Shown: piece after piece, positions 10,585-24,174 of the stretch
Numbering within the stretch: position 1 is the stretch's first letter
Layout of the letters: every line of letters starts with the position of its first letter
Assembly: GCA_013076295.1 (NCBI GenBank)
Contig: RQOL01000828.1
Coordinates: 2,666,001 to 2,730,000 of the forward strand
DNA length: 64,000 bases
From: Sanderia malayensis
Lineage: Eukaryota > Cnidaria > Scyphozoa > Semaeostomeae > Pelagiidae
Reading direction: 5' to 3'
The notes under the pieces: generated by a model
Databases searched by the model: none
Told to the model about the DNA's origin: nothing
What the model saw: the letters and a program-made list of their open reading frames with translations, nothing else
Program-made: the position numbers and the translations under genes

Positions 10585-13134
10585 TCACTGCACGGCGCAT
10601 TCATATTTGAGCACACCAGTGTAAATTAGCACGAATATGACAGGTGAAAGTATGAAAAAAGTCATCGAGATGGAGATTGAGAACCGCTCCATAGCATTGC
10701 ACATTGCTTTGTATGCATTCCGCCGCTTATCGAGCTCGTCTTTCTCTTTATCTCTCTCACATGAAGTATTGTCTTCCTTCACAGATGCAACATTTGTTGT
10801 TGTTGTTGTTGTTGATGCTGGTGGTGACGATGGACTATCATGATCTTCATCATGGTCATACAAATCGAGCGATGCTTTCTGTTTGAGGCCATTTTCTTGT
10901 TCATCCAATTCTTGTGTCTGACCGACTTTATTTTTGTTCTTGTTCGCCTTTTTGTTGCACATGAAAATCTTGCTGACAAGATCAATAAATCTGCCATGAC
11001 ACTTGGACATCTTCTTTGACTTGCAGGCCAATTCCGCGTAGTAGGACACAACCGCGGTTAAACTAATCTGGAAGACCGTGAAGACCAACACAACCGCGAG
11101 AAACGATACGATGATCGGTATATAGTCAGACGTTTTCGGTACGTTCTTTAACACTGTATCGAGAAAAACAATCTGTGCCAACATGACCGTGACTAGTAAC
11201 GTACTCCTTTCCCCGCCTTGTCTCGGCAGAAGAACAGCACCGAATGTAATGAGATAAAGCAAGGTTATCGGAGCAATAATCGTTAACCAGTAATAAGTAG
11301 ATTTGCGTTTCAAATTGATATTTGTGTGCAATAAAGAGGAGGGCATGGGCTTATTATCCAACAGCATGAATACATTGTCTGCGGCTTTGAAATCTTCAAC
11401 TTTGAGAGACCAGAGGCCTGTGCTATTCTTTGAAAAAGGTTCGTATCTTTTCTGAGACTCCGGATCAGGAACAAGAAGGACATTTTTGGAAGGGTGAGCA
11501 GTGGATAGGATGGTGAGCGGACACTTGTGAGAATCAATGGGAAAGAGACAAGCAGGCATTGCGCAGGATAGTTTCAATCTTGTTCCGAATTCCAGTTGCA
11601 TTGATCCATCAGGTAAAACAATTACCATTGATGAATGAGAATCAGGCCTTAACATCTTGGTTTCAGCACTAAAAATGCAAAGAATCACATCTCTTATAAT
11701 AAAAACTGCAACAAGATGTCATTAGGTGGCAACTAGTGTGACCAGCAACTAGTGGGACCAGCCACTAGTGTGACCAGCAACTAGTGTGACCAGCCACTAG
11801 TGTGGCCAGCAACTAGTGTGACCAGCAACTAGTGTGACCAGCTTGACTTGATGACGGGTCAACCCGAAATGTCGTTCTACAAGTTGCTCACCTAGTTTCA
11901 CATTCATCAAACTTGTTTATCATCATTAGTTTTAAAAAAGCCATACATCTACATCTCTAAAAATACTTTGCAAAGCCAAGCGGCATCAACGCAAAAGCTA
12001 TGAAGGATTTTTTATCTAACCATACAGCACATGGCTATAAAACCTTGAATAGTAACACCCTGTTGAATTATGGGTAAAGATCCCTTCGATTTGATGATGA
12101 AATGCAATTATCCCATGAAACAGAATAAGCAGAGTTGGAGCTCCAAAACATTTATCAAATCTGAAAAGTTTATTCCTGAATTATAGCATTGATAATGGCG
12201 ACTATGGTCATATAGTGGTGAAAGATCAGATAAAATTAAAAACTGACAAATTTTAATGTGGACTTACGTCTGTTTTATGTACATCTTCGGTGACCAAATG
12301 TAGTTGCTTGGCACTTCAAGATAGTTTACATTATATTCACTCGCATTCCAACTTATTAGCTGATTTTTCCACTTCTAAAGTACAAATATGTATAAAATTA
12401 AAAATTGTACAAATTCAGGCAAACATAATTCTGAAGTCCCCTCGTTGGATTCTCGTATAAACTTCTATTTTGTTTCAGCAAGGATATCATCTTTACGGAA
12501 ACCTGCATTTGTTTGAATTTACTCTTGATCAAAAAAAAGCAAGCAATCTCGCCTCCTCAAGGGAAATTGAAATTTGTTCGATACAGCGAATACTCAAAAT
12601 AACAAATAGTCGAGATTATGGATGTCAACTGCAGCAGAATCTATTTCAAAATCTTTAATGCCTGATGATGAAAGCAATAACATACCATTGAAACCCAAAC
12701 ACCAAGGTCTGCTTTTTCTTGGTCAGATTGCTTGAAAAAGAAATACTCATCAAAAATTTAACCACGAAACAATCTTAAATCCCAAAAACATTAAAAAACC
12801 ATTCAAGAAATGTTGAAAAATATTCTAGCAGATTTCAAGCCTCAAGCATCCAATCTGGCTCTTTACGAACAGGAAAATATCAGGACACAATAAATTCAGA
12901 ATGAAGGCATGAAAATAATAACAAAAAACTCACAATATCGTAAATCTGAGTAATAAGGAAAGCCAAATGGACTTTAATTGGATTATTATCAGTATAGTTC
13001 TTTTTTGGCAAAACATCAGCCATGCGTCTTTCTGGACCAAAAAACTTTATAATTAACTGTTCTTGTGGTGATATATCGATGTCACAAAAGGCAAATGATG
13101 ATGATAGAACCAAAAGTACTGCGACAAAAGTCAT
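10585..13134 (-). CDS. Nicotinic-type Cys-loop receptor subunit B
   Basis: Four exons join in phase: 12934-13134, 12686-12730 (45 nt), 12268-12374 (107 nt) and 10585-11668; total 1437 nt, 478 aa. It has a signal peptide, an extracellular ligand-binding fold with the Cys-loop (ending FPIDSHKC), M1-M3, a long charged M3-M4 loop with poly-Thr and poly-Ser stretches, and M4. The 45-nt exon is the small exon typical of nicotinic receptor genes. M2 carries Glu at -1' (GER), Leu at 9', Gln at 11' and Asp at 16'. Loop C has no vicinal cysteines, so it cannot be a classical acetylcholine-binding alpha subunit by itself; the ligand is unknown. Same strand, intron positions and domain plan as receptor A mark a tandem duplication. 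Confidence 0.87.
11731..11842. repeat. 16-bp minisatellite, seven copies
   Basis: Seven near-identical 16-bp units of the type aactagtgtgaccagc occupy exactly 112 bp in the last intron of receptor B. Confidence 0.9.
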
Positions 13135-14715
13135 TAAATAATGTTCAAATTAATGATATCAAGCGACTTATGATAGCTACGAAAGGGAGATATCTGTAGG
13201 AAGGAGTAGTAAGTTAATGACAATAAAAGGTAGTCATAGGCTCACCGATTGGCAACAATATAGACCTTGAGACATGCATTCTTGGTTTGAGTTTGCAATA
13301 GCTTGTGAAAATTAAGAAGCTATGAAAAAGTTTGAAATAAACGAACAGTAACAACAGTACATACGTTTGAGCTAAGCTGGAAAAAATAGCATAACAAAAC
13401 TATAGCTAACCGAGGAAAACATATCTTGCTATACTTACTTCGAAGCAGGTCTTCAAATAGTATTCAAAATAACTCAACTTCGTGTTTCGTGTTCAGAAAA
13501 TCTGCAATGTAATGGAAAGTAGATGAAAATTGTAATATAAATAATTACTCTTTAGTAAATATTGTTATTCCAATGCAAGTTAACTTCAGCATTAAAGAAT
13601 AAAAAGAACTTAAGTAGCTAGGTTACTCTACAATTCAATAACGAATTTTGACTATATATTCATTGAAAGATGACCACGACAGCTTTGTCATATGTTAAAC
13701 TCAAAATATTATGAACATTAGCTGCTATTTTACGCAAACCTTTTTGCTGATAAACAATGACAATGCAAAATAAGAATTTTTAATAAGAGAGTTCTGATTA
13801 CCTCAGTTGTAGTTCCTTTGTGCCAAAAGTAAACTGACTTTTTAATCAAGCAAACTGACTTTTTAATCAAGTAAACTGACTTTTTAATCAAGTAAACTGA
13901 CTTCTTAATCAAGTAAACTGACTTTTTTTTATCAAGCAAACAATAGTAGATAATTCATTCTGCCTTTTCTTCATTCTGTAAATTAGCTTACATCTTGCGT
14001 TGTTAATATCAGCACTTTTAACAAAGCATAATTAGAATATTCAATGAAACATAGAAAATGTTGAATCATAGGAACTAATGTTCACGCCGAAGTCAATGAA
14101 AGAGAAATTAGTGTTTATTAAAATGACTTAATTTTCCTTTGCTTGCCAGCTTGGATTCACGAACGTCAATCTTCGCATGGCGTTCTCTTCCAAAGAAAAA
14201 TTATATATTATATTTATGATTCTCTGTCTCGGGATGTTTTGCTAATTAAATACCAGCAAACAGATGGCACAGGCGTTGCAATATCAGGCAAACTAATATA
14301 TCAACCAACCAATTCTATATCAACTCATATTTCTGCAATGATAAAATAGATGATAAAACGAAACATTAAATTATAGCTATAAGTATAATAAAGAAGATTA
14401 TTGTCCGATTGTAGGTGTAAGACGGTCTACTAAAGAACTCTCGCTAAAATATGATATGAATAATGGTACAAGACATAAAATAGAGTGATATAAATAAGCA
14501 ATAATCTGCTTTGCTTTGTTTCACTATTCACTAAGACAAATTCCATATCCTTAATATAAATGAGCTCCATGGTCAAATAAAATAGAGTCATTCATATCTT
14601 ATACTTTAGTTATATCATAGTTCCTTGTCTTGTATTACAAATGAATAAAAAGAAATCTATTTGGTCAGGCTAATAATGTCAATTTTGAACACAACAATTC
14701 TAAAAAGGATTATAA
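13135..14715. other. Intergenic region between receptor B and BAG6
   Basis: Holds the receptor B promoter and the BAG6 3' flank. It includes the 21-bp minisatellite listed separately. A plus-strand open frame at 14143-14349 shows no domain and I do not call it a gene. Confidence 0.5.
13827..13937. repeat. 21-bp minisatellite, about five copies
   Basis: Units of the type aagtaaactgactttttaat plus one base repeat with few changes. The open frame across it is an artefact of the repeat. Confidence 0.85.
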
Positions 14716-17700
14716 TTATTTCTGAAAGTAATACTCATTGCTCTTTGGATATTTACTTGGTTTGAAGTCAGGATCCTCTTGCAAATGTCTGCGTGCATCA
14801 GCTCGAAAGGAATTCATAAAAGCCTCAGACAGTTCTTCCTTCTCCAAATCATTCGAAAGCTCTGGCAAAAAGATAAAATAAAAGATATTTATCATTTAGT
14901 CTGGACTATTTTCGGAGTTGCAAGCTTCATACAATACCTCAACATACCAGGTATCGCAGGGGCGTTGAAGGTACATGATTTTGCAAAGAGCGTAGAACTT
15001 TGGAGGGAGCTTTGCAAGAAACTTGGGACTTTACAGAGAGCATGAAGTGCTGCAAAGAGCTTGTAGATATGCAGAGAACTTGCAGCTATGCAGTAAGCTT
15101 GGAGATTTGAAAGAGCTTGGAGATATGCAGAGAACTTGAAGCTATATAGTGAGCTTGGAGAGTTGCAAGGAGCATGGGGCTATGCAACAAGAAGAATAAC
15201 AGCATACCTTCATCATTCGTCAAAGGCTGCACATTTGCAGACGCAATAGCATTCTGCAGAGCCGCAGTAACATTAACACCACGAGTACTCGGCCCTGTTT
15301 CAAAAGCCTGGAATACAACAAAACAAGAATCAAAACATCATCTATGCATGAAATCTACAATGTTCTATAAAAATGACTGGCAAAGTCAATCATTACCCGT
15401 CTTCTCTTGGGTGGTAAGCCATTGTAGTATGCATCACTGAATGGTCTTTGAACTGGTTGTAAACGTTGTCGTTTCACGTCCCTTGTTATGACTGCAATCC
15501 ATTCCTGAAGCATACATAAACAAAACGTTATTTTCGATAAACATCAAGCAAAATAAAGCCTTGATTGGCGTTAAGAAACATCGCAGTGTCTATGGTAAAT
15601 CTTGCAGCCTTCGCATACTGATATGTTTAATGGTATTACCGTAGTGCTTCGATTAAGCGTCCCGGGGCGTTTATTAAATGTTTTGATATTTTAGTGGGCT
15701 TCTATTCGAGGGGGCGTTTAGTCGAAGCATTACGGTATATTTTACCGGAGGTACATGACGATGCCATTCGTGGTATTCTGATGAAGATCGATAATTATGA
15801 TCATCATCTTCATCATTGTCATGATTGGTTTGCATGCCACTGTTCATTTCTCTCCATAACTGATCAACATTTATCTTCTCCCTAGCTTCGGCATCTACGT
15901 CAATGGGCCTGTCTGCAGCGGTTGCCTGAAAAAAGCAGCAGAGGATATAAAGGGAGAATCAATCAATTCATCATAAATCATAGAATGCGTGAATACGAGG
16001 AAGTTCTACCTGGTCTTTGAGTTGGGCATCTTTTTTCACTTCTCCTTTCTTGTTGATCAGATGTTTTTGTAATTCGTCAGTCGATAGCTGTGGCTCATTC
16101 TGAATTACGCTTCTTATTTTCCTGACCAAACCACTCGTAAGCAATTCATGATATTCAGGGTTGTAAACCCTCATATTCTGAAAAAAAAACGGTGATGCAT
16201 AGAAATCGGTTGCCTGGGAATCAACTTTATGGGAACCAATTTGACTGAAAAGCAACCCAAATGCAGTATCTGTCAAATTCCGAGCGGCATTTCTGCTGGA
16301 GAGCATCACACAACCCTGCCATAACTTAGCCTTGCTCTCAACTATAGATACGGCAATTATTTCCCATCAAAACTTTGTAAGGAAAACCGTAACTAGCATG
16401 CTAATCTATAGAGATATAAAAGCGTAGTGTATATTTTCAGAAGGTGAAAATCTTGCTTAATCTACTCACCCAATGATTGCCAGTGAATGTATTTATGTAG
16501 GTCTCAAGTCCTCCAGTTAGGCAATGATCAAGTACAGCCACTAATACTGGCAAATATCTCTTCAAAAGAGCCGAGGACTCGTCCACGAAACTTGGACTCT
16601 CTGAGTAGAAGACAATAAATACACGTTATAGAGATATATTAGGACTCTCTGAGTAGAAAACAATAAATACACGTTATAGAGATATATTAGGACTCTCTGA
16701 GTAGAAAACAATGAATATACGTTATAGAGATATATTAGGACTCTCTGAGTAGAAAACAATGAATATACGTTATAGAGATATATTAGGACTCTCTGAGTAG
16801 AAAACAATGAATATACGTTATAGAGATATTGCACGAGATTGCACGGTAAGACGCCAAACAGAAGAGAATAGAAGGAGACGTGTGAAAACATCAAAAGAAA
16901 TGGATGAACAGAGAAGCAAAGGGACACAATGGAATAATTTCATTGATATAAATATTTGAAATGTGGGCTACTTGGATCGGAAAATTAGCAATTAAGCTCG
17001 AGGACAGACCCAGAAAAGTGTGAATAACCAGTGGAAGGATATTCGATAATTCAGCCATAGAGAGACAAGATGTAATCTTATATTATGCTGTGTTAGCCAG
17101 TGCAAGTGATGTGTGTGCTAACCTTGATTGATCAATAACGCAAGAGCTTCTTTGCAGAACTCAGTATCAATTTTAGTTAACGTCGCCAGCAAATCGATGT
17201 CTGGTTTGTTGCTTGAAGACTCCTGTTGTTCGAAGAGAGATCAAAGCGTCACGTCATATAAATTATGCTAAGCTAGAGCTACGAAACTATCAATGGTACA
17301 ATGGAGAATGATAACTTGATTACAGCTCCCAAACAAAATGCCAAGTTAATGAGTGCAAATAGATATTGGCAAGATACTTGTGGAGCACTTACCAAATTCT
17401 TACGAGCTAAATTGAAACTTGTTATAATGCTCTCGGTGACTTGCTGAAAATCAAACCGCAATACTCTTTAAACTCAAATGAAAAACTAATCAGAAAGAAA
17501 AGAAGGGGTTGCTTTTTATCAACAAGCATCGAAGGCTTGCTATTCACAAACAATCTTAAGGTCACCGTAAGTACAAGTAAACATTGAAATGGATCCTCAC
17601 AGGAATGTTTTGCTCAGTGATTCGCTCTCCTCCGTTGAACTTTGTCTCGAGAAAACGAAGAATATCGGGCGCAATTCTGATTATTGGCTCATAGAAGCCG

Positions 17701-20700
17701 CCTGCAAGAGACAGAGGCAGTAGATTAGCATTGGTTTTACAGAGAGAAGGGTTGTGTGAGCAGGATTGCGTGGAAAGGACATGGACGAGGTGATCTAAGC
17801 ATACAACGAGTTCAACGCAATAGCATGCGGTTCACACGGATGAAACAAAAGTGGGAAAAAATGCTCACCCACGACTATTCGAATAATATCATGCACAGAC
17901 AAGTGCTCCGCGAGGAAATTCATCGTATGAAACATTACGTCATCTGAAAGAAAAACAAACTAACATGATTAATATTGTACTTTATGCTCCTCAGCACACG
18001 CTTTGCCCTAGCTTCAAGGATCATAGTGGTTCGCTCAGAAAACTTAACAACAACAGTGGTAACACACTTTGACGTATATTGATTTCACAACTAGACATTT
18101 TATGCTGTACTAAACAAGCATATAGTAAATACTTGGACGCTCATCCGTTTCATCAGCCCAGTAGTCGCCAAAAATATTTTGAAGGAACTCTCTGATACTC
18201 TGATTCGACTGTTCTGTAGGAATAATGAGAGTCGATCAAAAGGCGGCATTCCAGAGCAAAAAGAAAAACGAAAACAGCATCGTAAGACAGAACTATAATT
18301 CCAAAGGTAATTGCAGCAAATTGCACCAACCTGACTCTGCCAGAGTGTTTATAACAGCACGATATAACTCTGCATATGCCCTTTCAGAGTCATTGATATC
18401 TATAAACTCCTAGGATGAAAAATATCAAATATACAAACAGTCATTTCCAGTAAGATGCTAGTCAAGCTCGTAATACAAGGAACAGAACTTCCATCCCTTG
18501 GATTAAGATCTCCTCCTTATAACTTGACCGCTTATAATACATGATTTCACCACTAGAGCAGAACAAGAAAGTAGACTTGTTCTCTGAACTCGGAGTTTCA
18601 TGCTTAAGCACTCATCAGACAGACTATAATTAGAGAGTCAGACAGACTAATTTATGACCATGTCGCAGCCCAGCCAGGGGTGAATGTGAGATAGGAAATG
18701 CAGTAACAAACTAGTCCCATCACATTACATCCGTGTGCTTCGCTGGTTACTCGCTCAACACAGGGCGACACTACGAGCGAGGCACAGAGACGCAATGTAG
18801 TGAGTCTAGTAACAAACCTCGTTATCATCAATATCAAAATCATCGTCTGATGAAAAGGCGTCATCGGCGTGTGGTTGTTGCTGTTGTGGGTTAGAATGCT
18901 GTTGTTGTTGTTGTTGTTGTTGTTGGAAGTGCTGTGCGAATATATCAGCGAGGATGTTAGTTGGCACGTTCTGGCCGAAAAATGCATTTGCTGGCCCACT
19001 GGTTGCTGAAATTGTGGATTGCGTTGATTGCGTTTCAGGAGCAGAAGAGGGTGCAGCTGCGGTGAAATACAAAGCATCAGAATATGCCATTTTGTTCGCA
19101 GACTAAAATAATATCCAATAAAATCAAAACCATCAATGTTCTGAGAACATTAGAATACAAAAAGATATGCAATAAGTGACCTTTCTATAACAATCACCAG
19201 CTTTCACCAAAGACTATCAACTACAATGGAGCCTCTATTGAAGGGCACCTCTCCACTAAAGGTAAAACCATCGTTTCCCCATAGTATGAAAGCTCCACAA
19301 GCTTTCACCAGAGACTGTCAACTACAATGGAGCCTCGGTTGAAGGGCACCTCTCCACTACGGGTAAAATCATTGTTTCCCCATAGTATGAAGGCTCCATT
19401 GCATTTAACATCTCACACATACTTCGAGTTTATTTGGCGTCCACTTCAGTCAACCATAAAAACACAACAACAATTAGTTTAGTAGCACTGAACGCCTCAC
19501 AGTATACGGAAGCTCAGCTGTACGTAGCCCTTTGAAATTATACTGCATGTAATGATAATGACAGGTATGCGTTACCTTGACCATTTTGCGTTGCATTCGC
19601 AGTTGGCGCATGACTGTGTGGGCCGTCTGTTGGAACATGCTCTATCATCACACCACTAACTTCAGCAACGATCTGTCTCCCATGATGCAGTTCTTCATCT
19701 GTAGCACCGCCATTGGTCTGTTGGAATCGAGGCCCAAAATGAAACGATTGGCAGGGAACTAGCGGATCTGGGTGCCCAGCCAGGACACCGGGGTTCAACG
19801 GATTCAAGCCGAACGGTAATCCACCACGTGGTAGTGATGCTGTGGTGAAGCTTTGACCTGCGGAGGAGCTTGATGACGTAGAGGACGAAGGAGCAGTTAC
19901 ATTGGCACCTGTTTCGCCGGCAGCTGTTGTTGATGAGTTGTTGCTGCTTCTTGTTGTAGATGTGTTTTGAGATGTGTTCGGCATTCCTGCCGGTCGCATC
20001 GCCGTGAACGGGGGGAATAGATTGGGTAAGCTGAAGATTGGAGGGGCTGCAGATGATGGGGTATTTGAAGCAGTTGTTGAAGTCTGCGGCATGCCTTGGG
20101 CTGTCGGAAACCTGGGTATTTGGATCACTGTTGCTGATACACCGATCGGACGGGAAATCTGAAATAAGGCATGAGATACGAGTGAATAAAGATACATAAA
20201 ATCAATCATTACAGGTAGAGAAAAACAGAATTACGCAATAGTACTGTACTACTATAAAGTAAAGTAAATAACTAACAACTGTAGAGTTCCACCTTGAGGG
20301 TCCCCCGTACAATACTATGTTTCATCAACAAAATAACCAAGAGAACAGCTCTTCCGGGGGGATTGTTCACATCCAATGTCATATTTTTATAGACTTTGAA
20401 CTCAAATTCAGCAACACTCACATTTACATTCCCAAAGTCATGTGGGCCCACGTTGCCATGACTATGCTGACTTCCATTCATCGGCCCGTGTGAGTGTTGA
20501 TGAACGTGGACATGAGGCTGTACATGAAAATGAGGCTGGCTCGGCACGCCACCTGCATCAGTTGATGGCGTGGCAGCATTCTGTGGTTGAGTTGACGAAG
20601 CAGTTGAAGCAGTCTGGGGTGCACTGGCACTCTGAGGCATGTTAACGGGCGATAACCGAGGTAAACAGCTAACAGATTGAGGTTCGGGTGCATGGAAGTT

Positions 20701-23685
20701 GAACGTCAAGTCAGACAATGCATGCATACTGTGACTTAGATTATGAAAGATTTCGGCTATGCCATCTGGCAGGTTGTCATTAGATGCAGTGCGGGTCTAG
20801 AACGAATAAGCAAAAAAAACTTCACGAAAAGCGCCATATGACAAGTGTTAAATTGCAAGTGTAAAATGCTCGGACACAAAGGACACAACAGTAAAAAAAC
20901 TTTATTAAGGAAGCTTAGAAAAATACTAATTATATAGGGAATGCATTATGCGGTGGATAAATGTTACTGGAAAGCTAACAGAACACGCTATAACAACAAA
21001 TAAAGACATTTTTCATGTGGAGGCTTCGATTGCATCAGATAGTTTGTTTACCTGTGGATCTGCAGTGGTCAGCAATTCTCGATAACGCTGAAGAGATGGC
21101 TCCAGTTGACTGTAAACATCTTGGAAATCCTTGATTGTATTTGCCAGCGACTGAGGTGTATTGCTACGGATGAAAATAAAGACCAAATGTGAATAATTGT
21201 ACTTTATACCACTGAAAATCAATCGCACAAACCAGAGACGTAGCCAAAATGGAGAACCACGGAGCTAAGGCTGTCCTTTTGAAGAAGTATTCAACAATTT
21301 ATTGCACTCGTTCAAATACTGTATTAACATTTGAAAATCAGCGTGATATAATGGCCCAACCTTTACAACCCCTGGCGTACGCCCATGGCACAAGCCCTTG
21401 GGAGTTTGTCCAAATAAAAGACGGCAACAAGGTATTGCATCAAAATCAAGCTTACTTTACTGTCGGTTGAGATTGTTCTGAGTTTGCAGCATTACTCGTC
21501 GATGATGATGGTGGTGTTGATGATTCTTTTGCAGTTGATTCGTCGACGTCCATTGCAGAAGGAGAGCTCGTATTGATCTGCAAGATTAGTGTTACTCGCT
21601 CAGATACGAACGATACTTGACGCAAACTGTTTGCGATAATTGTACGAAAACTAAATACGACAAAGCATTAAGCGGTTATGCAGCTGATAATGGGAGGTAA
21701 AGCAAAGCAATTATCAACAGTGGATTTAAAGAAGCAATTGTTATTAAATGCTGAATTAATACCTGAAGATTTTGTATACCAGTACGTGCAGATGCAAGGA
21801 ATTTCTGGGCTTGGCTGAGTCTTTGTTGGGCATCATTGTGTGATGCATTCTACAAGCAAAATAATACGTACATCGTATTTACTCGAGTAAGCGCCGCGGC
21901 GCTCTCTTAGTTTCCGATACTTTGATGCGGCGCTTATACGAGGGCGTAATTTTTAGTTTTTAATTATTTTACTTTTTTTATTTATTGATTAAAAAAAGTG
22001 CTGCGTGCCACATTTACAAAAAAGACAACTGCGGCGCTCATTTGGGGGCGGCGTTCTTTAGCCTTATTTGTCTGAAATGTGGCGCTGATGTGAGAAAATA
22101 ATTGGACAAAAATGGTATTTGGAAGTCACCTGGTGGTCACCTTGCATGTTGATCTGCACATTTACAGCAGTGCCATTGCCCTGCGCGAAAAATGTCACAT
22201 CTTTCATTATTCATAAATGGGATGCTTAGTTTGCCAGAAACATGGCTCAAATTTACAAAGTGTTTATAAACCTGGTGGCTTAGCTGCATGAAATGTCATT
22301 GACAATTATGAACATAACTACTTCTAAAGCTAGATTATCATCATAAATTCTTTCAGCATTTAAATCAAAGATCATATTACTGTGAAGGTTCTATTAACAG
22401 ACACCTTTATCAGGTGGATGCCTTTAAAGAAGGGACAAGTATTTATCCCGAAATCTATACAACAGAAACCTCTCTACAACAAACAAAATCATCTACCCCA
22501 AAGGTAAAGATAGGAGCTAGTCATACAAAACAACACAAGCATACAATTGATGATGTTGTCACCGTGGCCGCTCCATGCGCTCCAGTGCCAAAACTCGATA
22601 GCAAATTTTCAACCAGTTGCTGTAATGAAAAAACAGCAACCGATCAAAGATGGGAGGGACAATGGTGGTTTATTTCTTGCAGCAATATAATATAATACAA
22701 AAGCTTTATCAGATAAAAAAGCAACGTAAATACCTGTGTGACATTTGTAATCTCGTTAGACCCTTGAAATGCTCCGATAAAGACATTTGGTTGGTGGTCA
22801 TGTGGTCCTCTTGGGAGAGAAGCGCTTGTACCTCTTGACTCAGTAGATGAAGGTTGAGCTAAAACAAAATCAATGCCTTAATAAATTCTGCTTCATTGTA
22901 TGGTACTGTCATGCAAGGTACTGTTATAAAAATTTACTTAAACTCTCAAAAATTCTGCAAGCCTGTCAAAGTTAAACACCAGGAATTTCTTTCCTTGTGG
23001 AGGTACAAAGCGCTGCTCGAGCTAATCAAACCTTGGTATTGTGAAAGCTTAAAAGTGTTATGCGAAACTCACTGGTTGAAGGTGGAGCTCTTTGGACAAG
23101 ATGAACAACACATCCATCAACATCTGAAAATGAAAAATAAGGTGCTTTAGACTTGCAGAATGTGGCACTATCTGCCAAGATCTTGGGTGCACAAGGTGCA
23201 AAAAGCCAAGTGTCAAATGAAATTTCATTTTGGGTGCGTTGTATCACACTCTGCAAATTAGTATTATATTATACACAGCTTGCAGCATATATTAAGATGA
23301 ATTTTGAACGTACTATAATCTTTCATCAACTTTTCATCATGAAGAACTTTTCCTTTAAAGATTATTCTTTGGCTTTCAACAGGAATTCCCTTGAGATTTT
23401 GATAAAAAAATGAAGAAAATCACACTACAAGTTACAATAAACTCAATGAAGTTGAAAATAGCTGGAACATATCGTTCATAAAAACAAAAACCTACCAGCT
23501 CTGGTGCAACTTTCTCTTTAAACTGCTTAACTGTAGCCTGAGAAATATATTATATCCTTATACTTTGAAGCACACATAATACAAGAATACAAATAACATT
23601 TGCTTTGCCAATAGCTTTAACTTACTTCATCATCAACATCAAATGTAGTACTCTTTGAATCCAATGTCCTTACAGTTACCTTCAT
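14716..23685 (-). CDS. BAG6: BAG6 (BAT3/Scythe) protein-triage chaperone
   Basis: About 24 exons. The start at 23685 opens a ubiquitin-like domain over four phase-matched exons (23626-23685, 23496-23537, 23314-23389, 23073-23123) with GIPVESQRIIFKGKVL and VVHLVQRAPP, closely like the BAG6 UBL. A long Pro/Ser/Thr-rich middle follows (20422-20796, 19576-20158), then a poly-Gln and acidic stretch (18818-19056), helical exons typical of the central BAG6 region (18.4-16.0 kb), and the diagnostic C-terminus: a basic nuclear-localisation-like segment FSDAYYNGLPPKRRR (about 15.4 kb) and HLQEDPDFKPSKYP in the last exon (14716-14861). BAG6 holds tail-anchored and misfolded proteins for GET/TRC delivery or proteasomal destruction with UBL4A and TRC35. 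It lies directly downstream of SKIC2 on the same strand, about 490 bp from its stop codon. Several middle exon edges are approximate. Confidence 0.9.
15637..15737. mobile_element. Short palindromic MITE in a BAG6 intron
   Basis: Imperfect terminal inverted repeats starting taccgtagtgcttcg and ending cgaagcattacggta bound about 100 bp. It sits roughly 18 bp from a BAG6 splice donor. I could not identify a target duplication. Confidence 0.6.
16595..16829. repeat. 48-bp tandem repeat carrying a 3' splice site
   Basis: Five copies start at 16595, 16643, 16691, 16739 and 16787. On the BAG6 strand each contains a pyrimidine tract and acceptor (TTTTCTACTCAG) followed by AGAGTCC. The copy at 16595 overlaps the start of the real BAG6 exon. 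Confidence 0.9.
18712..18808. mobile_element. Mutator-like MITE with 9-bp target duplication (copy 1)
   Basis: The ends are inverted repeats (tagtcccatcacattac against the complement of gtagtgagtcta). It is flanked by perfect 9-bp direct repeats gtaacaaac at 18703-18711 and 18809-18817. The right repeat is the first nine intron bases of a BAG6 5' splice site. A second copy of the family is at 44445-44548. Confidence 0.8.
19200..19401. repeat. 101-bp tandem duplication in a BAG6 intron
   Basis: Two roughly 101-bp copies begin gctttcacca at 19200 and 19301, with about ten substitutions between them. Confidence 0.85.
21880..22100. repeat. GC-rich interspersed repeat in a BAG6 intron
   Basis: Contains repeated gcgccgcggcgc and gcggcgctt motifs and partial inverted symmetry, unlike the AT-rich surroundings. 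It is probably a degraded MITE. The boundaries are approximate. Confidence 0.45.
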
Positions 23686-24174
23686 CTTGTCTTCCTGCTA
23701 TTTGCAAACGAAGTAAAAAGCTAGGCCCAATACAGGAGGCAAGTTTGTTCCTTGTCTAAAAGCGTCTATAAGTAAAGTCGCAAAAGTGCCTTATAGTCAA
23801 TGATAACGATATAAATTTACCAAAAATGTATTGTAGCCTTGCTGAGCTTTCAAATTCAGTCTTTACTGTTTCAGTTGGGTATTTCAATTATACAAAAACA
23901 GCATTATAAAAGCTTTGAAAGAAGAGTACAACACATGAAGAAAGCTGCAAGTTGTGCGTGTGGTGGTGCCACTGCCAAGCCAGCAAGACCAGGTGATACT
24001 TGATGTCTCCTGGTACCGCCCACCTTTGAAAAGTTGCCAATGGACATTGGACATTGAGAAAGGAACCAGATAACTTTAGCAATCAGAGTTTGACAACACT
24101 GGTTTTTAATAATTGATATAAAACTATAAATTCGAATGACTAAAATTGTTAAAATTCGATATTGCGATGTTCTC
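23686..24174. other. Short spacer between SKIC2 and BAG6
   Basis: Carries the SKIC2 3' flank and the BAG6 promoter on the minus strand. No coding exon seen. Confidence 0.5.

Noticed and set aside
13730..13939. Frame with repeated KKSVYLI
   Set aside because: Translation of the 21-bp minisatellite only.
16562..16927. 121-aa frame with repeated LYNVYSLFSTQRVLIY
   Set aside because: Pure product of the 48-bp repeat, in a frame different from BAG6.
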